Positions 8,326 through 15,788 of a stretch of DNA of 64,000 nucleotides are shown piece after piece. The DNA comes from CAKRJP01 sp963589425. Lineage in GTDB: Bacteria > Bacillota > Clostridia > Lachnospirales > Lachnospiraceae. Position numbers and translations under genes: made by a program. Location of the stretch: contig CAVAKZ010000001.1 of the NCBI GenBank assembly GCA_963589425.1, positions 1 to 64,000 of the forward strand, written 5' to 3'. The notes under the pieces are model-generated. The model made no database searches, was not told the origin of the DNA, and saw only the letters and a program-made list of their open reading frames with translations. Position 1 is the stretch's first letter; each line of letters starts with the position of its first letter.

Positions 8326-9483
8326 TTACTTTTTTTCTTTCTTAAGCTTTTTCTCCTTCTCAGGATTCTCAGTTTCTCCTGCTGCTGCCTCTTTCTCCGG
8401 AAGTCCCAGATCCTGCATTTCACCAAAACTAATACCAATATTTCTTGCTTCTTCAATAATAGCTGATTCCGGATCAACGCATTTTAACTTTCCTGCCACT
8501 TCCTCCAGAGGCACATGAATAATCTTATCATGCTTAAGACCTACCATAAATCCAAACTCTCCCCGAAGAATGGCACTTCCTGCTTCTGCTCCAAGTCTAG
8601 TAGCGATTACTCGATCATATGCACAAGGCTCCCCACCTCTCTGAGTATGCCCAGGAACAGTGATTCGAACTTCCTGATCCATACGGCTTTGAATTCTCTC
8701 TGCCAGCTGATAAGCTACTGATGGATATTTTGACACCTTCTTAGCCAGTTCCTTCTTGGAAAGCTTTGCATCTTCCTTGGAAATAGCACCTTCTGCCGCC
8801 GCAATAATGGTAAAGCTCTTTCCTGCTGCCTTACGCCTGTTAATGTATTCTACAATAGCCTCTGTATCATAAGGAATTTCCGGAAGGAGAATGATATCCG
8901 CTCCCCCGGCAATACCTGCATGCAAGGTAACCCAGCCTACCTTATGGCCCATGACTTCCACAATGAACACACGGCTGTGAGAGGTTGCAGTAGAATGGAT
9001 ACGATCAATGGTATCTGTGGCAATGTCTACAGCACTCTGGAAACCAAAGGTCATCTCCGTTCCCCAAAGATCATTATCTATGGTCTTTGGAAGAGTAATA
9101 ACGTTTAGACCCTCTTCTTTTAAAAGATTGGCAGTCTTATGGGTTCCGTTTCCACCAAGAACCACCAGGCAGTTAAGATTCAACTTGTGGTAGGTCTGCT
9201 TCATAGCCTCCACTTTGTCAAGTCCATTGGCATCCGGCACTCTCATAAGTTTGAAAGGCTGTCTGGAAGTTCCAAGAATAGTTCCGCCCCTTGTAAGGAT
9301 ACCCGAGAAATCTCGTGGAGTCATAATCTTAAAATCTGAATACATAAGTCCCTTGTATCCATCTTGGAATCCATATATTTCAACATCCTCTCTCTGAGAA
9401 CATACACATTTTACAACCCCTCTCATGGCAGCATTAAGGGCCTGACAATCCCCACCACTGGTGAGCATACCGATTCTTAACAT
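8326..9483 (-). CDS. pfkA: 6-phosphofructokinase (group III type)
   Basis: 385 residues. Phosphorylates fructose-6-phosphate. The N-terminal loop is MLTSGGDCQALNAAMRG. The phosphoryl-donor loop reads GGNGTHKTA and the catalytic loop PKTIDNDLWG. By family knowledge, Gly at the position equal to E. coli Gly104 favours ATP, while Lys at the 124 position (PKTIDND) marks group III/PPi-related enzymes, so ATP use is inferred, not certain. The Asn in GGNG replaces the usual Asp/Glu. About 20 C-terminal residues are a Lys/Glu-rich tail absent from most PFKs. Own promoter at 9552-9580. RBS AAAGGAG before ATG. Confidence 0.92.
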   Translation of the reverse strand: MLRIGMLTSGGDCQALNAAMRGVVKCVCSQREDVEIYGFQDGYKGLMYSDFKIMTPRDFSGILTRGGTILGTSRQPFKLMRVPDANGLDKVEAMKQTYHKLNLNCLVVLGGNGTHKTANLLKEEGLNVITLPKTIDNDLWGTEMTFGFQSAVDIATDTIDRIHSTATSHSRVFIVEVMGHKVGWVTLHAGIAGGADIILLPEIPYDTEAIVEYINRRKAAGKSFTIIAAAEGAISKEDAKLSKKELAKKVSKYPSVAYQLAERIQSRMDQEVRITVPGHTQRGGEPCAYDRVIATRLGAEAGSAILRGEFGFMVGLKHDKIIHVPLEEVAGKLKCVDPESAIIEEARNIGISFGEMQDLGLPEKEAAAGETENPEKEKKLKKEKK

Positions 9484-9551
9484 AACCGTTCTCCTTTCAC
9501 ACGAACACTACTTCGAAACCGCTGTGTATCAAAACACAAACATACACGAAA

Positions 9552-9580
9552 ATTATACCTTATTTTTCTTACTGACACAA
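9552..9580 (-). promoter_or_regulatory. pfkA promoter
   Basis: Minus strand: -35 TTGTGT (9575-9580), 17-bp spacer, -10 TATAAT (9552-9557), 69 bp upstream of the pfkA start and back to back with the map promoter. Confidence 0.7.
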
Positions 9581-9625
9581 TAAATAGGTGGCAAGAGTTT
9601 TGTTAAATATGAAGGGCAAAAAGAT

Positions 9626-9654
9626 TTGCGAAGGAAGTTAGCCGGTGCTATACT
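9626..9654 (+). promoter_or_regulatory. map promoter
   Basis: Plus strand: -35 TTGCGA (9626-9631), 17-bp spacer, -10 TATACT (9649-9654). It lies inside the longest possible map reading frame and therefore argues for the internal ATG at 9689. Confidence 0.7.
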
Positions 9655-9688
9655 TGTAACGGAAATATTATGGAAAGCAGGTAAGGAT

Positions 9689-10498
9689 ATGGATAAATTG
9701 GATATCAAGTTGTGGTCTCTGGCTTCTAAGGGGCAGATTGTTCCAAATCGTTCCCTTTTAAAGACTCCGGAGCAAATAGAAAAGATCAAGAAAAGTGCCG
9801 AACTAAATACTGCGGTATTAGATCATGTCGCAGAACATATACACATCGGTATGAGTACAGCCGAAATCGACAAATTAGTCTACGACTTTACAGTATCCCA
9901 CGGCGGGATTCCAGCGCCTCTTGGCTACGAAGGTTTCCCAAAAAGTGTATGCACTTCCATCAACAATGTGATTTGCCACGGCATTCCTGACGAAAACGAA
10001 ATCCTGGAGGAAGGCGACATTATCAATGTAGACGTTTCTACTATATTAGATGGATATTTTTCAGATGCATCCAGAATGTTCATTATGGGAGAAACAGATC
10101 CTGAAGCAGAACGAATTGTCCGAGTGACAAAAGAATGCGTAGAATTAGGTCTTGCTGCAGCCAAGCCTTGGGGGCATCTAGGGGACATTGCCTATGCCAT
10201 TAACTCCCATGCTCAGAAAAACGGGTATTCAGTAGTAGAAGAAATCGGTGGCCATGGTATTGGTCTGGAATTTCACGAAGATCCTTTTGTAAGCTATGTC
10301 ACCCCTAAGGGCAGCGAAATGGTTCTTGTTCCCGGAATGATGTTTACCATTGAACCCATGATTAATGAGGGAAGTCCGGATTTCTTTGTAGACGAAGATA
10401 ACGGATGGACCGTATACACCATAGATGATGGTTTGTCTGCGCAGGTAGAATATATGGTTCTGGTCACAGAAAAAGGTATAGAAGTACTTACAAAATAA
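9689..10498 (+). CDS. map: Methionine aminopeptidase, type I
   Basis: 269 residues from ATG 9689, chosen because a longer frame from 9626 would start on the promoter. Removes N-terminal Met from new proteins. After an N-terminal extension (about 1-30) comes the pita-bread fold: CTSINNVICHGIP, the metal-binding Asp pair in INVDVSTILDGYFSDASRMF, His in GGHGIGLEFHEDP, Glu in FTIEPMINEG and the final Glu in SAQVEYMVLV. All five metal ligands are present. The gene stands alone, convergent with rplL, and ends in a 16-bp triple repeat and a terminator. Confidence 0.95.
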   Translation: MDKLDIKLWSLASKGQIVPNRSLLKTPEQIEKIKKSAELNTAVLDHVAEHIHIGMSTAEIDKLVYDFTVSHGGIPAPLGYEGFPKSVCTSINNVICHGIPDENEILEEGDIINVDVSTILDGYFSDASRMFIMGETDPEAERIVRVTKECVELGLAAAKPWGHLGDIAYAINSHAQKNGYSVVEEIGGHGIGLEFHEDPFVSYVTPKGSEMVLVPGMMFTIEPMINEGSPDFFVDEDNGWTVYTIDDGLSAQVEYMVLVTEKGIEVLTK

Positions 10499-10539
10499 TA
10501 AATCTATAAAATAATAAATCTATGAAATAACAAATCTAT
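10492..10539. repeat. 16-bp tandem repeat, three copies, starting at the map stop codon
   Basis: Units 10492-10507 and 10508-10523 are identical (AAAATAATAAATCTAT); 10524-10539 differs at two bases. The map stop codon TAA (10496-10498) lies in the first unit. Confidence 0.92.
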
Positions 10540-10545
10540 AAATCG

Positions 10546-10581
10546 AAAAGGTGCCAAATCCAACCGAACTTGGCACCTTTT
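10546..10581. terminator. Bidirectional terminator between map and rplL
   Basis: Perfect 12-bp stem AAAAGGTGCCAA (10546-10557) / TTGGCACCTTTT (10570-10581). T-rich on both sides, it serves map (+) and the rplJ-rplL transcript (-). Confidence 0.9.
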
Positions 10582-10635
10582 CTCAATCATAACTAAATCA
10601 AAATATTACAAAAGTCTAATACCTCTAGGAGAAGA

Positions 10636-11010
10636 TTACTTTAATGTAACTTCTGCTCCCTCTGCCTCAAGCTTAGCCTTGATCTCCTCAGCCTCTGCCT
10701 TAGAAGCACCTTCCTTAACTACCTTTGGAGCCTCGTCAACTAATGCCTTAGCTTCCTTAAGTCCGAGTCCAGTTACCTCACGAACAACCTTGATAACCTT
10801 AACCTTAGAAGCACCTGCTGCTACTAATTCTACATCAAACTCGTCCTTCTCTTCAGCTGCTGCTGCGTCTCCGCCTGCTGCTGCTACTACTACGCCTGCT
10901 GCTGCAGAAACACCAAATTCCTCTTCGCAAGCTTTTACTAAATCATTTAACTCTAATACAGATAACTCTTTGATTGCTTCAATAAACTCAGCTGTTGTTA
11001 ATTTTGCCAT
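10636..11010 (-). CDS. rplL: Ribosomal protein bL12 (L7/L12)
   Basis: 124 residues from the ATG giving MAKLTTAEFIEAIKEL. The ATG five codons upstream is rejected because the RBS GGAGG lies between the two. N-terminal dimerisation domain, Ala-rich hinge (AAAGVVVAAAGGDAAAAEEK), then the C-terminal domain with KVKVIKVVREVTGLGLKEAK that recruits translation GTPases. It follows rplJ by 49 bp and is followed by a terminator and then map, not by rpoB as in most Firmicutes. Confidence 0.97.
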   Translation of the reverse strand: MAKLTTAEFIEAIKELSVLELNDLVKACEEEFGVSAAAGVVVAAAGGDAAAAEEKDEFDVELVAAGASKVKVIKVVREVTGLGLKEAKALVDEAPKVVKEGASKAEAEEIKAKLEAEGAEVTLK

Positions 11011-11059
11011 CTTATTTTCCTCCATTTAATAATATTGTTTTTTAAATAAATTCTGTTGA

Positions 11060-11611
11060 TTACTCAGCGTCTGCCGGAGCGTCTGCTGAAGCCTCTTCTG
11101 CTGCTGGAGCTTCTTCAGCCTTTACTTCTCCACCCTGCTCTGCAATCTGATTAAGCACACGAGCAAGATTGGTAATAGGTGACTGTAAGCTTCCAAGTAA
11201 CTTGGAAAGAAGTTCTTCTCTTGATGGAATCTTTGATAACTCTGTAAGAGCAGCAGCATCATATACAGTTCCTTCAACCACACCTGCCTTAAGCTCTAAA
11301 GCCTGAGCATCCTTAGCGAATTTGCAAAGGATTCTTGCAGGAGCTGTAGCGTCATCCTTAGAAATTGCGAGAGCGCTAGGTCCTTCTAAGTGCTCATCTA
11401 AAGCTGCAAAGTCAGTTCCTTCGAAAGCTCTCTTCATCATAGTGTTCTTACAAACTTTGTAGATAACGCCTGCTTCTCTTAACTGCTTACGAAGTTCTGT
11501 ATCCTGCGCAACAGTCAGTCCACGGTAGTCAACTAAGACAACGCTTGCTGCGTCCTTTACGTCTTCTGCAATAGCCTGTACAACTGGTTGTTTTAATTCA
11601 ACTTTTGCCAC
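11060..11611 (-). CDS. rplJ: Ribosomal protein uL10
   Basis: 183 residues, GTG start after AAGGAGGTGC. Base of the ribosomal stalk, binding L12 dimers and 23S rRNA. Visible features are VVLVDYRGLTVAQDTELRKQ, YKVCKNTMMKRA and EGPSALAI. An Ala/Glu-rich C-terminal tail holds the L12-binding helix region. The upstream untranslated region carries an L10-type autoregulatory leader. Confidence 0.97.
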   Translation of the reverse strand: MAKVELKQPVVQAIAEDVKDAASVVLVDYRGLTVAQDTELRKQLREAGVIYKVCKNTMMKRAFEGTDFAALDEHLEGPSALAISKDDATAPARILCKFAKDAQALELKAGVVEGTVYDAAALTELSKIPSREELLSKLLGSLQSPITNLARVLNQIAEQGGEVKAEEAPAAEEASADAPADAE

Positions 11612-11624
11612 GAATGGTGCACCT

Positions 11625-11788
11625 CCTTGTTAGATTTGTAAGTTCGCACCGCCGATAGATATAAAATAAGCCTCTATATCCGCAGACACAGAGGCATCAT
11701 ATACATTCATTTTGTATCGATCTTCCCTCGGTAGGCGTCCAACTGAATGTCCTTACGCTTTTCAGCACCTACTGTCTTCGGCAGTCCT
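11625..11788 (-). promoter_or_regulatory. Ribosomal protein L10 leader (rplJ autoregulation)
   Basis: The minus-strand RNA between promoter and rplJ contains AAGACAGTAGGTGC and GGACGCCTACCGAG, the hallmarks of the L10/L12-binding leader found upstream of rplJ in many bacteria. A later hairpin GCCTCT (11690-11695 on this strand) / AGAGGC (11670-11675) followed by TTATTTTAT looks like an attenuator. Boundaries are approximate. Confidence 0.8.
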
Positions 11789-11793
11789 TGGGT

Positions 11794-11823
11794 AGAATAT
11801 CATATCCTACCCATTTTTGTCAA
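11794..11823 (-). promoter_or_regulatory. rplJ-rplL promoter, overlapped by a dyad
   Basis: Minus strand: -35 TTGACA (11818-11823), 18-bp spacer, -10 TATTCT (11794-11799). An inverted repeat GGGTAG...CTACCC (11790-11812) covers the -10 and most of the spacer. Confidence 0.75.
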
Positions 11824-11909
11824 CAACTTTTTTCCATAATATTACGAACTTTTTTCAAAAACAGTGTGGTTTTTTACCAGCGCGAAAGATTTCAATCAAA
11901 CAAATTGCA

Positions 11910-11945
11910 AAAAGCCCTTGCAAAGAAAACTCTGCAAGGGCTTTT
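11910..11945 (-). terminator. Terminator after rplA
   Basis: Perfect 13-bp stem AAAAGCCCTTGCA (11910-11922) / TGCAAGGGCTTTT (11933-11945) with T-rich flanks, separating the rplK-rplA transcript from the rplJ promoter. Confidence 0.9.
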
Positions 11946-11972
11946 AAATTTTAATTCATATTCAGCAATATA

Positions 11973-12665
11973 CTAAACAAGCTTCATTGGGTTAACCTTT
12001 ACACCAGGTCCCATTGTAGAAGTAAGAGTTACGCTCTTTAAGAACTGACCCTTAACTGCTGCCGGTCTTGCCTTGTTGATTGCGTCAATAAGCGTCTGGA
12101 AGTTGTCTGCAAGCTGTTCTTCAGTAAATGAAGACTTACCTACTGGTACATGAATAATATTGGTCTTGTCAAGTCTGTACTCGATCTTACCGGCTTTGAT
12201 TTCTTCAACAGCCTTTGTAACATCCATAGTTACTGTACCAGCCTTCGGGTTTGGCATAAGTCCCTTAGGTCCAAGTACACGACCGATACGTCCTACAACA
12301 CCCATCATATCAGGTGTAGCAACTACAACGTCAAAGTCAAACCAGTTCTCTTTCTGGATCTTCTCGATTAACTCCATTCCTCCAACGTAATCAGCTCCGG
12401 CTGCCTTAGCTTCCTCAGCCTTAGCATCCTTAGCGAATACAAGGATACGAACCTTCTTACCAGTTCCGTGTGGCAATACAACTGCTCCACGAATCTGCTG
12501 ATCTGCGTGACGTCCATCACATCCGGTTCTGATATGAGCCTCGATAGTCTCATCGAACTTAGCTACTGCGGTTTTCTTAACCAATGAAACTGCCTCGTTT
12601 ACATCATAAAGAGTACCTCTTTCGATTGACTTAGCAGCCTCAACGTATTTCTTTCCTCTTTTCAT
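11973..12665 (-). CDS. rplA: Ribosomal protein uL1
   Basis: 230 residues, standard length. Forms the L1 stalk at the E site. Shows MKRGKKYVEAAK, the DETIEAHIRTGCD region, VGRIGRVLGPKGLMPNPKAG (RNA-binding) and SSFTEEQLADNFQTLIDAI. RBS AAGGAGG before ATG. It is the last gene of rpmG-secE-nusG-rplK-rplA and has a short leader motif shared with rplK, possibly its own autoregulatory target. Confidence 0.98.
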   Translation of the reverse strand: MKRGKKYVEAAKSIERGTLYDVNEAVSLVKKTAVAKFDETIEAHIRTGCDGRHADQQIRGAVVLPHGTGKKVRILVFAKDAKAEEAKAAGADYVGGMELIEKIQKENWFDFDVVVATPDMMGVVGRIGRVLGPKGLMPNPKAGTVTMDVTKAVEEIKAGKIEYRLDKTNIIHVPVGKSSFTEEQLADNFQTLIDAINKARPAAVKGQFLKSVTLTSTMGPGVKVNPMKLV

Positions 12666-12673
12666 CTAAATAA

Positions 12674-12708
12674 ACCTCCTTGTGGTATTGTCGGGATACC
12701 CCTCCCAC
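12674..12708 (-). promoter_or_regulatory. rplA leader element shared with rplK
   Basis: Minus-strand RNA reads GTGGGAGG ... ACCACAAGGAGGT, so GTGG can pair with CCAC just before the RBS. The same blocks bracket the rplK RBS (13157-13199). L1 is known to repress its own operon by binding leader mRNA; assigning this element to L1 is inference. Confidence 0.5.
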
Positions 12709-12723
12709 TTTGTTCAACTTCAA

Positions 12724-13149
12724 TTATTCTGTAACTGTAACACCCATAGAACGGCAAGTACCTTCGATCATGCTCATTGCTGCTTCGATGGTAGCTGCAT
12801 TAAGGTCTGGCATCTTTGTCTCTGCGATCTGACGTACCTGATCCTTTGTGATGGTAGCTACTTTGTTCTTGTTCGGAACACCTGAACCAGATTTGATGTT
12901 ACAAGCCTTCTTGATGAGAACTGCAGCCGGTGGTGTCTTAGTGATAAAGCTGAAACTTCTGTCGTTGTATACAGTGATAACTACAGGGATAATAAGATCT
13001 CCCTGATCTGCTGTCTTAGCGTTGAACTGCTTTGTGAATTCAACGATGTTAACACCGTGCTGTCCAAGAGCAGGACCAACCGGTGGAGCCGGTGTTGCTT
13101 TGCCGGCAGGAATCTGTAATTTAATATAACCTGTTACTTTTTTTGCCAT
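12724..13149 (-). CDS. rplK: Ribosomal protein uL11
   Basis: 141 residues. Binds the GTPase-centre rRNA. Typical start MAKKVTGYIKLQIPAGKATPAPPVGPALGQHGVNI and C-terminal domain with GSGVPNKNKVATIT and TIEAAMSMIEGTCRSMGV. RBS AAGGAGG before ATG. Confidence 0.98.
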   Translation of the reverse strand: MAKKVTGYIKLQIPAGKATPAPPVGPALGQHGVNIVEFTKQFNAKTADQGDLIIPVVITVYNDRSFSFITKTPPAAVLIKKACNIKSGSGVPNKNKVATITKDQVRQIAETKMPDLNAATIEAAMSMIEGTCRSMGVTVTE

Positions 13150-13156
13150 TTCAATT

Positions 13157-13199
13157 ACCTCCTTGTGGTGATGGCGGAGCCCCTATGGGTTCCTCCCAC
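13157..13199 (-). promoter_or_regulatory. rplK leader element shared with rplA
   Basis: Minus-strand RNA: GTGGGAGG, a central GGGGCTCCGCCATC segment, then ACCACAAGGAGGT including the rplK RBS. It has the same flanking blocks as the rplA leader. Probable translational operator, with L1 the expected ligand from family knowledge. Confidence 0.5.
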
Positions 13200-13235
13200 G
13201 TGATTATTGTTATCATCCTTGTTATAAAATAAATC

Positions 13236-13751
13236 TTATAACTGCTTAACTTCTGCGAAACTTATTTCTACCGGTGTCTCGCGACCGAACAGCTCAACAT
13301 TAATTGTAAGAGTCTGCTTCTGCATGTTCATTGCCTGGATCACGCCAACTGTGTCAGCCCATGCTCCGGCAATCACTCGAATGCTGTCGCCTTCCTTGAA
13401 GTCAACTTCGATATTCTCTTTTGCGACTCCAAGACGAAGCATCTCCGCATCTGTAAGGGGTACCGGCTTAGATCCCGGTCCTACAAAACCTGTAACTCCT
13501 CTTGTGTTACGAACCACATACCATGTATCGTCATTCATAATCATATGGAGGAGTACATATCCCGGAAATAATTTCTTCTGTGACACTTTCTGAACACCGT
13601 TCTTTACTTCAACAACGTCCTCAAGGGGCACTCGAACTTCCAAGATCTGGTCTTCCAGATGTCGGTTTTCAATGGTTTTATCAATGTTGGCTTTCACCTT
13701 GTTCTCATACCCTGAATAAGTATGAACTACATACCATTTTGCCTCTGACAT
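13236..13751 (-). CDS. nusG: Transcription termination/antitermination factor NusG
   Basis: 171 residues. N-terminal NGN domain (WYVVHTYSGYENKVKANIDK, LFPGYVLLHMIMNDDTWYVV, TRGVTGFVGPGSKPVPL) and C-terminal KOW domain (FKEGDSIRVIAGAWADTVGV). Couples RNA polymerase to ribosomes and Rho or affects pausing. Standard position between secE and rplK. Confidence 0.98.
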   Translation of the reverse strand: MSEAKWYVVHTYSGYENKVKANIDKTIENRHLEDQILEVRVPLEDVVEVKNGVQKVSQKKLFPGYVLLHMIMNDDTWYVVRNTRGVTGFVGPGSKPVPLTDAEMLRLGVAKENIEVDFKEGDSIRVIAGAWADTVGVIQAMNMQKQTLTINVELFGRETPVEISFAEVKQL

Positions 13752-13782
13752 AAACTCACCTTTCCTGCTTTAAATCCATTAG

Positions 13783-13977
13783 CTATTTCACTAATAAATC
13801 CACTCCATATTGGGCGACAAAATCCACAATTGCAATTACCGCTCCTAATACCACAGATGCGGATACAACTGCAACAGTCTGCTTGGCAACAGTTACACGG
13901 TCCGGCCAGATAATCTTCTTGAACTCTGCTTCCATTCCTTTAAACCAGTTGCTCTTCTTCTGAGTCTTATCACTCAT
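13783..13977 (-). CDS. secE: Preprotein translocase subunit SecE
   Basis: 64 residues from the ATG giving MSDKTQKKSNWFKGMEAEFKK. An ATG three codons earlier sits only 3 bp from the AGGAG RBS, so the downstream one (8 bp) is preferred. Single C-terminal membrane helix (VAVVSASVVLGAVIAIVDFV) and the conserved W-P motif (KKIIWPDRVTVAKQT). Component of SecYEG. Confidence 0.96.
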   Translation of the reverse strand: MSDKTQKKSNWFKGMEAEFKKIIWPDRVTVAKQTVAVVSASVVLGAVIAIVDFVAQYGVDLLVK

Positions 13978-13999
13978 GACATCCACTCCTTTGCAATGA

Positions 14000-14149
14000 C
14001 TATTTTGTCTCTTTGTGCAATGTGTGTGACTTGCAGAACTTACAGTACTTCTTAGTCTCCATGCGCTCAGGATGAGTTTTCTTATCCTTAGTCATGTTGT
14101 AGTTACGCTGCTTGCATTCTGTACATTCTAATGTAATTCTTGTACGCAC
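14000..14149 (-). CDS. rpmG: Ribosomal protein bL33
   Basis: 49 residues, GTG start, stop TAG, read directly from the minus strand (VRTRITLECTECKQRNYN to KFCKSHTLHKETK). It has two CxxC pairs (CTEC, CKFC), so it is the zinc-binding C+ form. GAGGTGG lies about 6 bp before GTG. First gene of the rpmG-secE-nusG-rplK-rplA operon. Confidence 0.95.
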   Translation of the reverse strand: MRTRITLECTECKQRNYNMTKDKKTHPERMETKKYCKFCKSHTLHKETK

Positions 14150-14253
14150 AACTTCCACCTCGCTTTACATGTCTTATTAATTGTTGCGTTGGCAGTTTGC
14201 GAAACTGCCTGTTTTTAGGCATAAAAAAAAGACCTACTTCCATTCGCTAGGAC

Positions 14254-14282
14254 AGTGTATCATATCCCAGATTCAAAAGCAA
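14254..14282 (-). promoter_or_regulatory. Candidate promoter of the rpmG-secE-nusG-rplKA operon
   Basis: Minus strand: TTGCTT (14277-14282), 17-bp spacer, TACACT (14254-14259), about 105 bp upstream of rpmG. The match is moderate. A hairpin GGCAGTTT/AAACTGCC lies in the resulting leader near 14190-14210. No better promoter is visible between glf and rpmG. Confidence 0.45.
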
Positions 14283-14296
14283 GTCTTTTTTATCCT

Positions 14297-14350
14297 AGTT
14301 CTTTCTTATAGTTCTTTCTCTAATAATTACTTCTTACAATTCTTTCTCAC
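14297..14350. repeat. Degenerate repeats around the glf stop codon
   Basis: Three copies of a roughly 12-bp TTCTTTCT-centred unit (about 14297-14309, 14310-14322, 14338-14350). The last encodes the C-terminal EKEL of glf and the others lie after the stop. Less perfect than the other stop-codon repeats in this window. Confidence 0.5.
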
Positions 14351-15452
14351 AAAGATCAAGAGCTGACGCAATCACGGCATCCATATCATAATATTTGTAT
14401 TCTCCCAGACGTCCGCCGAAAATCACATGGGATTCCTGGTCTGCCAAAGTCTTGTATTCCTGGTAGAGTTTTCCATTCTTCTCATCATTCACCGGATAAT
14501 AAGGTTCATCTCCCGGTTTCCACTCCGAACTATACTCTCGACTGATAACAGTCTTCGGCAAATCCTGACCATTTTCATCCTTACCGAACTCAAACCACTT
14601 GTGCTCGATAATTCTGGTCCAAGGGGTCTCACGATCTGTATAATTTACCGCTGCATTCCCCTGGAAATTCGCTTGATCTAAAACCTCGTTCTCAAAACGA
14701 ACCGAACGATACTCCAAATATCCCAACTTGTAATCAAAATATGCATCTACAGCCCCTGTGTAAACCACCTTGCCTGCCATGGCGTCAAAATTGTCTTTAT
14801 CAGCCAAGTAATCGGTCTCCAGCCGCACCTCGATTCCTTCCAGAAGGTTCTCCACCATCTTAGTATATCCTCCCATAGGAATTCCCTGGTACAAAGCATT
14901 AAAGTAATTGTTATCAAAGGTAAGCCTTACCGGAAGTCTCTTTATTATGAAAGAAGGCAACTCATGGCAAGGTCTTCCCCACTGCTTCTCTGTATAGCCC
15001 TTAATAAGCTTCTCATAAATATCCTTACCAACCAAAGATATAGCCTGTTCTTCCAAATTCTTAGGTTCTGTAATCCCAGCTTCTTTTTTCTGCTCTTCAA
15101 TCTTTGCCTCTGCTTCCTGAGGAGTTACAACTCCCCACATCTTATTAAATGTATACATATTAAAAGGTAAGGAATACAGTTCTCCATGATAATTCGCCAC
15201 CGGTGAATTGGTAAAACGATTAAATTCCGCAAACTGCCTAATATAATCCCATACCCTTTTATTGTTGGTATGGAAAATATGTGCTCCGTACTTATGAACC
15301 AGCACTCCCTCAATTTTTTCCGTATATACGTTTCCGGCTACCTGAGCTCTCTTGTCAATCACAAGAACACTTTTTCCAGCCTTTTTGGCTTCATGGGCAA
15401 ATACTGCTCCATATAAACCTGCTCCTACTACCAAATAATCATATTTATTCAT
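14334..15452 (-). CDS. glf: UDP-galactopyranose mutase
   Basis: 372 residues. Flavoenzyme converting UDP-galactopyranose to UDP-galactofuranose for surface glycans. FAD motif VVGAGLYGAVFAHEAKKAG at the N-terminus, HKYGAHIFHTNNKRVWDYI, the GYTEKQWGRPC segment and TRIIEHKWFEF near the C-terminus are diagnostic. RBS AGAGGAG before ATG. It is flanked by its own promoter (15545-15573). No galactofuranosyltransferase is nearby. Confidence 0.96.
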   Translation of the reverse strand: MNKYDYLVVGAGLYGAVFAHEAKKAGKSVLVIDKRAQVAGNVYTEKIEGVLVHKYGAHIFHTNNKRVWDYIRQFAEFNRFTNSPVANYHGELYSLPFNMYTFNKMWGVVTPQEAEAKIEEQKKEAGITEPKNLEEQAISLVGKDIYEKLIKGYTEKQWGRPCHELPSFIIKRLPVRLTFDNNYFNALYQGIPMGGYTKMVENLLEGIEVRLETDYLADKDNFDAMAGKVVYTGAVDAYFDYKLGYLEYRSVRFENEVLDQANFQGNAAVNYTDRETPWTRIIEHKWFEFGKDENGQDLPKTVISREYSSEWKPGDEPYYPVNDEKNGKLYQEYKTLADQESHVIFGGRLGEYKYYDMDAVIASALDLCEKEL

Positions 15453-15544
15453 AGCTTTTCTCCTCTTCTGCCAATAGAATCACCCACAGGCATCTTTTTT
15501 ACCCAATAAAAAATCAGTTGTCTAACCGTCTTTCATACTATAAA

Positions 15545-15573
15545 ATAATAGCAACACTTGTGTTATGGTGCAA
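15545..15573 (-). promoter_or_regulatory. glf promoter
   Basis: Minus strand: -35 TTGCAC (15568-15573), 17-bp spacer, -10 TATTAT (15545-15550). The spacer contains an AACAC/GTGTT dyad. Confidence 0.65.
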
Positions 15574-15788
15574 GCTTTATCTTTTCACTTCTATCATCCC
15601 GCCCTTTATCTTGACGTTTTTTAATCTTTTTCACGTCTTTAACAATCTTTTCACCTTAATTTTTGTCTATTTTGCACTTCTTTTTTAAATTGTCCGTATT
15701 TTTTTTATTTTTTTTGCACAAAGCTATGGTTATATTCACTCCAGTGTTATATAATGTAGATGAGTAATTTGAAAGAGAGGATCCATAT
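15574..15788. other. T-rich intergenic region upstream of glgC
   Basis: The glf-glgC spacer is strongly T-rich on the plus strand (long T runs at 15610-15720). A TATAAT (15750-15755) precedes glgC by 33 bp but has no recognisable -35 at 16-18 bp, suggesting an activator-dependent or weak promoter. No gene or RNA structure was recognised. Confidence 0.5.

Noticed and set aside
10679..11029. Long plus-strand frame opposite rplL
   Set aside because: An Ala/Ser/Thr-rich shadow of the Ala-rich ribosomal protein gene, without RBS or family features; similar shadows over other genes were dropped.
14225..14291. AAAAAAGAC / GTCTTTTTT as a glf terminator
   Set aside because: The loop would be about 50 nt and contains the candidate rpmG promoter; not a credible terminator.
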